Below, piece after piece: positions 28,811 to 36,156 of a stretch of DNA of 42,886 bases (the first letter of the stretch is position 1; each line of letters begins with the position of its first letter). Position numbers and translations under genes: made by a program. The stretch covers positions 9,795 through 52,680 of the forward strand of contig MLAK01000869.1 of the NCBI GenBank assembly GCA_001839685.1. The letters run 5' to 3'. Below the pieces are notes generated by a model, which had not been told where the DNA came from, searched no databases, and was given only the letters and a program-made list of their open reading frames with translations. This DNA is from Tritrichomonas foetus (taxonomy: Eukaryota; Parabasalia; Tritrichomonadida; Tritrichomonadidae).

Positions 28811-31800
28811 ATGAAGACAAAATCTGGGAAACCAGATTCTTCTTCCGATATAATACTACTATGCAACAAACATCTAACGAGTCTTCCAAAAGATATTCCA
28901 GATTCGCCGATTTATCTTGATTTTTCGTCAAATAAAATAGAAAATCTCGATTTCCCGCACGATTTTGACACTCTCATTTCGCTTCATTTGAATGAAAATC
29001 CGCTTCGAAATTTAAATTCCATCAACTTTGGAAATCTGCGAAGCCTATCGTTAGATTTCTGTAATTTAAATTCGCTGAAAAAATTACCACAGTTGCCAAA
29101 CTTAATTTCGCTTTCACTTGTCGGAAACCTACTCAAAAGTTATGAATATTTTCGAATATTTCCAAATCTCACCAAAATTGATTTACGCGGGAATTCTGTT
29201 TCTTTTTCGGTTATTCATACAATTGCAGCAATTAGTTCGTTAAGGCTATCGTCTGTGAACGGCCATTCAGTAACGGAAGCAGAATTTTCATCAGCATATC
29301 AAATGTCACCGATTGTTGGCCATGCTCTCAGAAAAGGTCGAGATATTTCACCACAGAGTGATGAAAAGGCAGCAAGTCTTGCTTTTTTGACATCTGAGCC
29401 ACCTCTTGAAGTTAAAAATATTGGAGGCTGTTTGGTGATTCGCTGTCCAGTTGAAGGGACCTCAAATGTGAAATGGTATCAGTCATCATCGAATGAATCT
29501 GAGTGGGAAATACTCGATTGCACAGCTAGAACACTTCCCGTCACACCAATGATGTTTTTGCGATTAATTAAATGTGAATATAACAATCAAACTTTTTATA
29601 CATCTGATGTAATTCAAAGAGATGACAGTCGAAGTAGTCTTTCTTTTGCTGTTCAACCTGTTATCATTGGTTCTGGAAATGTTGGTGCAATATTATCGTT
29701 AAATAACCAACAAAGTTTTCCAACAAAGGTGAAATGGAGCTTTGCAGGAAATGGAGAATCTATCGGCGACTGCCAAGTTCTGATTGTTCCACCTGAAGCA
29801 CGTGGGCAGAGAATTATCGCAGAAATTTATCCATTTTCTCCTGTTTTTGAAAAGGTCCAATTCGCACCACTCACCACAGAAATTCAAATATCGAATGTCC
29901 AGGAAACTGAGCTTATTCGACTTTCTATTCCAGATAAGATTGTTGAAGATGCGCCATTTGAAATCGAATATGAAACATATCCAGCCAACGCCAAATTAAA
30001 GTTTACAATTGATGCAGCTGATTCTTTTGAGTCACCATTCACTACTGTTGCTAAACTACAAAATAAAACAACTTTTACGCCAACATCGAAAGAAGTTGGA
30101 AAGTTTTTAAGAGTTACTACATTTGTTGGTGATAGACAATACTGCGCCTATTCCAGTCATTGTGTAGCTAAAGTAAAAGCAACATTAAAACGTGGTTTAA
30201 TATGTGGTGAAAATAAAACCAATCATCCAAGGATTTTCTTATTTGAATTCGGTGATACAGAAGCTGTTGAATGCACTCAGAAATGGTATGTTGATGATGG
30301 TGCTAATAAAGAGTATATAAGTGAAGAAAAAATCGTTGTTCCTGGTGATGATTGTGCAGATTTGATTCTTGGAGTCGAAGTTACAGCTAAATTTGATGAT
30401 GGAAAACTCCAAACGTTTGTTATTACTTATGATCAGCCTTTAGAAAAAGCTACACCATTGATCAACGTTCCTGGTCTTAAACAGCCTGTTGAAGATAGTA
30501 AAATTGTTATGGTTCATGTTGGTGAATGGTTAATAAGTGATATTAGAACACGTGGTGGATTTCGAACCATGGGAGATTCTGAAATTTATACACCAAAGGC
30601 GTCAGATATTGGTAAATTCATTCGTTTTTGTTCTGAAATGACAGATGTTATAATGGGGCCTGTTCTTCCTTCGCAATCCCCAATTCAAGCTATTACTCTT
30701 GTGAATAATGGTGAATTGGCAGTCGGAAGTATTATTCGAGCTGATTATAAATTTTATCGAAATCGTGAATGTGACAATTTTCATATTAAATGGATTCGCT
30801 GTTCGAGAGCAACACCTGATAAACTTGCTCAAGATGGCGGAAATGAATATATTTTAGCTTATGATGATTATGGAAGTAAAATAAAAGCAAGAATTGAATC
30901 AACTGATTGGCAAAAAGATAGTGATTTAACACCAATTATAAAAAGAGGTGATTATAATGGACCAATAATTCGTGGAAAAGCTGCAGTTGGTGAAGTTTTA
31001 TCTGTACAAATAACAACTGGTGATGTAAAGTGGTATCATAATGATGATCCAGAAATTTGTCTATGTGAAGGTACAACTTTTTCTGTACGGTTTATTGATG
31101 TGAATCATAGAATTCGAGTTGAAGTGAATGGTAAATATCACGAATTAACTGAATCTGTTTCTTCTGTTTGTGTTGAAGAAGGACAAATCATTCAATTCGA
31201 TGAAGTTTTCCATCGTGATTTAACTGAAAAAACTGGCGTTTTATGGTTCAGGTATGTTTTCTCTGAACAAGAATGGCGTGAGGTTTCTGATAAAAGAAGT
31301 TATAAAGTTTCACGAGGTGATATTGGAAGTGTTATTCGTGTTGTTAGTTATAAAATTCACAAAGACGGTGCAAAAACATCAGAAATATTTGCAGATATTG
31401 GTTCAATCACTGCTAATTCTAATTCTAACTCTAATTATAATTCTAGCTCTCATTATTTATCAAATGAAGAAAGCAAAAAAATCAGAAATAAAACTAACAA
31501 CAGAATAAATTATCATGAAAAGCGGTTTGAAGATGATAATGAAAGTGAAAACGAAAATGATTTGGTGAATGAAAATGAGAGTGAAAATGGAAATGAAGAA
31601 GAAGAGGAAGAAGAATATCATGAAGCAAGACTGGAATTCACGCATCACGGCCAATTAAAGATTGTTGGAAACTTTCATGAAGATGATGAGGAATTGAAAT
31701 TCTTTTGGAGACGTTGGCGAAATGGTAGATTTGATGAAATTAAAGGAAGCAGTGAAAGAAAGATGACGCCACATCCATCAATGGTTGGTTGTGAAATAGA

Positions 31801-32749
31801 CGGTGGTTATCAAACCTCAACAAGCCCTGATGTTATTTGGACAAATAAAATATTCATTGAGCATGCTTTACCACCACCTGAAGTCCAGCTCTACGAAAAT
31901 GGAGCACTAGTACCTGGATGTGAACTTGAATGCCAAACTAATCCAGTTGAAGGACTAACGAATGTTCGATATGCCTGGAAAAGATGGGATGGAATGGAAT
32001 TTGAGCGAATTGTCACATCAAATGAAAATACATACATTGTAACAGAAGAAGATACTGATTGTTATGTATGTTGTGATGTTTATTTTGTTGATAATAAAGG
32101 AATACATGGTCCTAAAACATCAGTTGAAACATCAGGTCCAGTTTCATCTGAAGCTGTTGTCATTGAAGGTGATCCAATAGTGGGCTGTCCTTTAAGAGCT
32201 GAAGGAGTTGATGAATTCATGAAAATTTGTAAATTTATTTGGCAAAGAGGAAATGATGAAAATTGGATTGATGTTGGTCGAAAACGAGCATATCGTTGTT
32301 CTTGTGATGATGTTGGAAACTTCATTCGTGTAATTTGTACAAGTGAAGATGAAGAACGCATTAGTCATGAAGTTGGCCCTATTGAAATGAATGAAAACAT
32401 TTTAATGAAAATGAAAGAAATGATGAAAAATGGATCAGTGAAGTTTAAAGGAAAAGAACAAAATGGTACACGATGGACAATTGATGCTCTTCAAAATGTT
32501 TTTAGTATAAAATCAAGAGCAGGAACCAAATCAGTAAATTGGAAAAATGTTGAAATTCGAGCTGCCCCTTCATCTGAAAGAAAGGTTGAAATAATGATTG
32601 GAAATTCCTTCAGAGTTTCAATTGTGCCACTTTTTAATAATGATGGTGAATCTGATGCAGGATTTGATCGTGAGCTATGTATCATTATTTTGAGGACTTT
32701 TAAAGAAAAGGCACCACCACCACCTACAACACCAAGGAAGAAACAGTGA
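28811..32749 (+). CDS. AIR9-like protein: LRR plus Ig-like A9 repeats
   Basis: The 1312-residue protein starts at ATG 28811; a longer frame would need a TTG start. A TCATTT initiator lies directly in front. Residues about 15-170 are SDS22-like leucine-rich repeats. From about 205 to 865 and again from 935 to 1205 there are successive units of roughly 80-95 residues. Each has the pattern of a tryptophan-bearing strand (VKWYQS, IKWIRC, LWFRYV, FFWRRW, YAWKRW, FIWQRG) followed by Y/I-x-V-x-x-x-D-x-G-x-x-I-R. This is the A9 repeat of plant AIR9, a microtubule-associated protein whose relatives occur in trypanosomatids and Trichomonas. An acidic, asparagine/serine-rich linker lies at about 865-936. 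A terminal domain (about 1208-1300) with a PH-like strand pattern ends in a proline-rich basic tail. A cytoskeletal location is likely by homology. Confidence 0.8.
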   Translation: MKTKSGKPDSSSDIILLCNKHLTSLPKDIPDSPIYLDFSSNKIENLDFPHDFDTLISLHLNENPLRNLNSINFGNLRSLSLDFCNLNSLKKLPQLPNLISLSLVGNLLKSYEYFRIFPNLTKIDLRGNSVSFSVIHTIAAISSLRLSSVNGHSVTEAEFSSAYQMSPIVGHALRKGRDISPQSDEKAASLAFLTSEPPLEVKNIGGCLVIRCPVEGTSNVKWYQSSSNESEWEILDCTARTLPVTPMMFLRLIKCEYNNQTFYTSDVIQRDDSRSSLSFAVQPVIIGSGNVGAILSLNNQQSFPTKVKWSFAGNGESIGDCQVLIVPPEARGQRIIAEIYPFSPVFEKVQFAPLTTEIQISNVQETELIRLSIPDKIVEDAPFEIEYETYPANAKLKFTIDAADSFESPFTTVAKLQNKTTFTPTSKEVGKFLRVTTFVGDRQYCAYSSHCVAKVKATLKRGLICGENKTNHPRIFLFEFGDTEAVECTQKWYVDDGANKEYISEEKIVVPGDDCADLILGVEVTAKFDDGKLQTFVITYDQPLEKATPLINVPGLKQPVEDSKIVMVHVGEWLISDIRTRGGFRTMGDSEIYTPKASDIGKFIRFCSEMTDVIMGPVLPSQSPIQAITLVNNGELAVGSIIRADYKFYRNRECDNFHIKWIRCSRATPDKLAQDGGNEYILAYDDYGSKIKARIESTDWQKDSDLTPIIKRGDYNGPIIRGKAAVGEVLSVQITTGDVKWYHNDDPEICLCEGTTFSVRFIDVNHRIRVEVNGKYHELTESVSSVCVEEGQIIQFDEVFHRDLTEKTGVLWFRYVFSEQEWREVSDKRSYKVSRGDIGSVIRVVSYKIHKDGAKTSEIFADIGSITANSNSNSNYNSSSHYLSNEESKKIRNKTNNRINYHEKRFEDDNESENENDLVNENESENGNEEEEEEEYHEARLEFTHHGQLKIVGNFHEDDEELKFFWRRWRNGRFDEIKGSSERKMTPHPSMVGCEIDGGYQTSTSPDVIWTNKIFIEHALPPPEVQLYENGALVPGCELECQTNPVEGLTNVRYAWKRWDGMEFERIVTSNENTYIVTEEDTDCYVCCDVYFVDNKGIHGPKTSVETSGPVSSEAVVIEGDPIVGCPLRAEGVDEFMKICKFIWQRGNDENWIDVGRKRAYRCSCDDVGNFIRVICTSEDEERISHEVGPIEMNENILMKMKEMMKNGSVKFKGKEQNGTRWTIDALQNVFSIKSRAGTKSVNWKNVEIRAAPSSERKVEIMIGNSFRVSIVPLFNNDGESDAGFDRELCIIILRTFKEKAPPPPTTPRKKQ

Positions 32750-32921
32750 AGAACTAATATAAATATATATATGATACAATTGTTGTTTTGCATATATGTT
32801 TGATATAATTTTGTTCGCAATATTTGTTTAATAAATATGGATTGTAAATATTTACGCTTTCTTTCTTCTTTATTACATTCTACTTTTAATTAAAATTGAA
32901 AAAAATCATACATTTTGTTGA

Positions 32922-32937
32922 TATATCTTTTCGTTAA
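32922..32937. repeat. Left-flank copy of the 16-bp minisatellite split by the mariner element
   Basis: TATATCTTTTCGTTAA matches the unit TATATTATTTCGTTAA at 34233-34248 in 14 of 16 positions, so the mariner element appears to sit inside this repeat. Confidence 0.65.
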
Positions 32938-32941
32938 TATA

Positions 32942-32967
32942 GGGTGTCCGGAGGCGTGATGTCACTA
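32942..32967 (+). repeat. Left TIR of the mariner element
   Basis: It pairs with 34205-34230; 22 of 26 positions match, and the mismatches are clustered at positions 11-14. Confidence 0.92.
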
Positions 32968-33142
32968 CCCACATTAGAAGTGAAATCAATACATTATATT
33001 TATAAATAATAAACTATGCAATGTTAACATAAAAATTTTGAAAACAATTTTTTTTTCTCTTGACTGAAAATAGAGATAAAGAATCTTTTTCATAAAAAAA
33101 AAGAATAATTTATAAACGTACACGATGCACGTTTATTAAAAA

Positions 33143-34156
33143 ATGATTGATCAACATTCAATCATAACTTTTCTGCAGCTTGAAGGAAAAAGGGGCAAAG
33201 AAATATATGAAGAAATGAAGAGTGTCTTGAAAGAAAAATGTTTGTCTCAAAGACAAATCTACCGAGTCATGGCAGAACTGAACAGAAGTCAAAACACACA
33301 GCCTGTGAAAAAAGAGAAAAAGTGCCAAAGTTATGATATTCTTGACTGGAAAATTTTAGATGTTTTAACCGAATTTCCACATTCATCGTGTCGATATATT
33401 GCTAATGTTTTAGGTGAACCAAAATCGACAATTTATGATCGTTTAACATCAAAATTAATGTATAAACATGTGCATCTTCGATGGGTGCCACATATTCTAA
33501 CAGAAAATCAAAAGGCCAATAGAGTTTTATTGGCAAAAAAACTTCTTAAAATTTTGAATGCAGAACAAAAAACTAATTTCACCTTTTTAATAACAGGAGA
33601 TGAGTCTTGGTTTTATTCCAAGACTGATTTCAATACACAATGGATTCCTGAAAACTCAGTAATCCCAACTATTCAAAATCCAGGGTTTCAGATCACTAAA
33701 TTTATGGTGACTGTNGTATTTTGGAACCCTCATGGGATAATTCATATTGATGTTTTGCCGCCAAATGAAAAGTTTAATGCTGCATATTATATTACAGCCA
33801 TTATGTCAAAAATTGTTGAGTTTAAAAACTCGAATAATTATAAAAAATTATTTGTTCATTATGACAATGCAAAGCCTCATGTGGCAAAAATTGTCAAAAA
33901 ATATATAAATGAAAACTCACTAGAATCAGTTCCACATCCGGCATATTCACCTGATTTGGCGCCTAGCGACTTTTTTTTATTTGGAACTATTAAAGAAAAA
34001 GTTAAAGGAATTGTTTTTGAATCACCAAGCCATTTGATTCAAACAATAGTCCAAATTTTCAATGAAATTCCATCGGAAACTTTGTTTTCAGTTTTTGCAG
34101 AATGGCAAAATAGACTGAAAAAAGTTATTGATGCCAATGGAGACTACATATTTTGA
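33143..34156 (+). CDS. Mariner transposase (DD34D), apparently intact
   Basis: The 337-codon frame has no stop. The single ambiguous base (33715) is the third base of GTN, which is valine whatever the base. Residues about 1-110 form two helix-turn-helix units (SQRQIYRVM and SCRYIANVLGEPKSTIYDR). The catalytic aspartates are D153 in TGDESWF, D241 in VHYDNAKPH and D276 in YSPDLAPSDFFLFG, with 34 residues between the last two, the mariner hallmark. The linker WVPHIL is also typical. With both TIRs present, the element could be autonomous. Expression is not evident from the sequence; no trichomonad initiator is seen close to the ATG. Confidence 0.95.
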   Translation: MIDQHSIITFLQLEGKRGKEIYEEMKSVLKEKCLSQRQIYRVMAELNRSQNTQPVKKEKKCQSYDILDWKILDVLTEFPHSSCRYIANVLGEPKSTIYDRLTSKLMYKHVHLRWVPHILTENQKANRVLLAKKLLKILNAEQKTNFTFLITGDESWFYSKTDFNTQWIPENSVIPTIQNPGFQITKFMVTXVFWNPHGIIHIDVLPPNEKFNAAYYITAIMSKIVEFKNSNNYKKLFVHYDNAKPHVAKIVKKYINENSLESVPHPAYSPDLAPSDFFLFGTIKEKVKGIVFESPSHLIQTIVQIFNEIPSETLFSVFAEWQNRLKKVIDANGDYIF

Positions 34157-34204
34157 AATACTTATCAATAAAAAATGACTTATTAGAAATGACTTTATTA
34201 TACT

Positions 34205-34230
34205 TAGTGACATCACATTACCGGACACCC
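34205..34230 (-). repeat. Right TIR of the mariner element
   Basis: This is the reverse complement of the left TIR, followed by TA at 34231-34232. Confidence 0.92.
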
Positions 34231-34232
34231 TA

Positions 34233-34290
34233 TATATTATTTCGTTAAAATATTATTTTGTTAATATATTATTATGTTAATATATTATTT
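34233..34290. repeat. 16-bp AT minisatellite, about 3.6 copies
   Basis: Units TATATTATTTCGTTAA, AATATTATTTTGTTAA and TATATTATTATGTTAA lie end to end, followed by a partial unit. A matching unit sits on the other side of the mariner element. Confidence 0.85.
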
Positions 34291-34485
34291 AAATGATATT
34301 GCAACAATTGCAGTATCACATCTATTACTCATTACTATTTTCATTAAATTAATCCTTAGGTTTCACGAAAAAATGAGAAATAAGCAAATAGTCATCTGAA
34401 AAAGAAGGAGTAAGCTCAAAGCAAAAATTAAATTAACATACAACATTTATTTAAAAAAAACAAATAACCGATGAAAAAAATTCCC

Positions 34486-35916
34486 TCAAGCGCCAAAAAC
34501 CTCCCTTTCCTTCCTGATGAGGCGCGAAATTGCATCGTATTCTTTTGGTGTGATCTTCAACTCAGCAGGCGAAAGCATCATATCTTCTTCAAGCTTTTTA
34601 TGAGCTGCAAGAAGCTTTTCTGCTCCGAATTGCTTCTCCAGGAGGAATCGAGTTCTTTCTAGTTCATCAGCGGCTTTATCTATTGGGTCAGTGGGAAGAA
34701 TTGGTGGAATGATTGAATTTGGTGAGGGAACACTGTTGAATTTTATATTTTTGTCTCTTTTTTGAGCTCTGATCCCAGCTATTCTTTGTAAAAAGTCATT
34801 TTTATGATGTGATAAATCATCTTTATGTTCTTTCCATTTTTGATGTGTTTGTCTTTCTTGGCGTTTGAGTTCATTGTTTATTCGAAGTTGTTCTTCACGC
34901 CTTTCAGCGATGATTTGTTCATTTCTTAATCTCGTTTCATATGCAACTCTTTCGGCCTCCATTTTTTCCTCATAGTATTTGTCGTCCACATACTGTCGGC
35001 CACTAAGGAGAAGGCGGCCAGATCCTGTTGGAATGGTGCTATCGATAGGCGGCAAGTCATCAAAATTGATTTCAGTATCATCAAATTCAATAACAACAGG
35101 ATTCCAATCATGCGCAGTCAAGGGGATTCTTTTAGAAGAGAGGTACTGCATTGCATATTTTGAGATGTCAGCACGATTTAAGATATCATTAACAGATGGT
35201 CTATCATTTGGATTCCTACTGCACATCGACCAGATAAGTTCAGAAAATTCTTTGTGATATTTAAATGTTTTAAATTCTCCTTTCTCTTTGGGAAGCTGGA
35301 GCTCGCACATTTCATAAAGGATGACTCCAAGAGAATATATATCTGTTTTTGTATTATGCGATTCACCTTTCGCTAATTCAGGACTCATATAATTCGGGGT
35401 GCCAACAGATCCTTTCAAATGTCCGTTTTTGACTGACGCCGAAACACCAAAATCGACTAACAAAACGCGCAGTTCCTTCGATTGGTCCTGGTGGACGAAT
35501 AAAATATTGGCAGGTCCGAGATCGCGATGAGCGACGCCGGCCTGGTGAACTGCACGTATAGCAAGAAGAATCTGAGTGAAAATAGTGTAAATCATTTCTG
35601 TAGGCATCGGCGTGCTTTTTTCTCGGAATTCTGCAATTTTTTGACGGAGTGATCCGCCAAGGGCTGGATCGATGAGGAGGGCAACGGAATTCGGCTGGCG
35701 AAGAACTTCGTAAAGATTTGCGACAAATGGAGAGTCGATAACATTGAGAGATTCGATTTCGACTTCGGCAGAATCGATTCCTTGTTGTCTTTCGAGAATT
35801 TTCAAAGCGAAAAGAGCGCCGTCTTCCTCTCGTTGAATCAGCTCGACACGCCCGAAAGATCCGTTTCCAAGGCGCTCTAAAGAACTGAATCCTTTTGGAA
35901 GCCAGTTTTCCATCAT
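34486..35916 (-). CDS. NEK-like serine/threonine kinase with coiled-coil tail and altered catalytic loop
   Basis: The 476-residue protein has a kinase domain at about 12-250. Visible elements are the glycine loop GNGSFG (17-22), K39 in FALK, a glutamate-rich helix C (EVEIES), HRDLGPAN (130-137), DFG at 155-157, GTPNYMSPE, DIYSLGVIL and NPNDRPS. The order and the short activation segment resemble NEK kinases. The catalytic-loop lysine of HRDLKxxN is replaced by G134, while the base D132 and metal-binding N137 are kept. Activity may be lowered or specificity changed. Residues about 310-380 are a charged coiled coil, common in NEKs for dimerisation, and the last 80 residues are helical. ATG 35916 is immediately followed by a second ATG. 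TCACTT (A at 35937) 21 nt upstream is a good initiator. Confidence 0.87.
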   Translation of the reverse strand: MMENWLPKGFSSLERLGNGSFGRVELIQREEDGALFALKILERQQGIDSAEVEIESLNVIDSPFVANLYEVLRQPNSVALLIDPALGGSLRQKIAEFREKSTPMPTEMIYTIFTQILLAIRAVHQAGVAHRDLGPANILFVHQDQSKELRVLLVDFGVSASVKNGHLKGSVGTPNYMSPELAKGESHNTKTDIYSLGVILYEMCELQLPKEKGEFKTFKYHKEFSELIWSMCSRNPNDRPSVNDILNRADISKYAMQYLSSKRIPLTAHDWNPVVIEFDDTEINFDDLPPIDSTIPTGSGRLLLSGRQYVDDKYYEEKMEAERVAYETRLRNEQIIAERREEQLRINNELKRQERQTHQKWKEHKDDLSHHKNDFLQRIAGIRAQKRDKNIKFNSVPSPNSIIPPILPTDPIDKAADELERTRFLLEKQFGAEKLLAAHKKLEEDMMLSPAELKITPKEYDAISRLIRKEREVFGA

Positions 35917-36156
35917 TATTCAATTTTATTAAAAAGTGACAGAATTAATTCTCCAATTGAAAAAGATTATTATCGATAACTACTTTTTCGGTGTCTATAT
36001 GGTTATTATATATGAAAAAGCCATGACGATACTGAAAAAGTGAATCTAAGAAAATTGACAAATTTATATTTTTCAAAAAGTTTCAATATGGAAAAGTGAC
36101 GCGCATCCTTCTCTTAAATAATTCTGTTTATTTTCATCGTCTTGCATTCAAATGAA
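35917..36156. promoter_or_regulatory. Bidirectional promoter region with repeated GAAAAAGT-type motifs
   Basis: The 240-bp divergent spacer contains TGAAAAAGT at 36033-36041, the variants AAAAAGTGAC at 35931-35940, ACTTTTTCG near 35980, TGAAAAAGC near 36013, CAAAAAGTTT near 36074 and GAAAAGTGAC near 36091, and the initiator TCACTT of the kinase gene. Such density of one motif family suggests shared regulation. Confidence 0.5.

Larger units (their letters stand above)
32942..34230 (+). mobile_element. Mariner transposon, about 1.29 kb
   Basis: It is bounded by imperfect inverted repeats, GGGTGTCCGG(AGGC or TAAT)GTGATGTCACTA on the left (32942-32967) and its complement on the right (34205-34230). 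TA flanks both ends (32940-32941 and 34231-34232), the mariner target duplication. It contains one uninterrupted transposase frame. Size, TIR length and DD34D transposase agree with the Tvmar-type mariners known in Trichomonas. Confidence 0.93.

Noticed and set aside
36142..36156. Five-codon upstream extension of the 895-aa gene
   Set aside because: It starts with TTG; the next in-frame ATG at 36157 is preferred.
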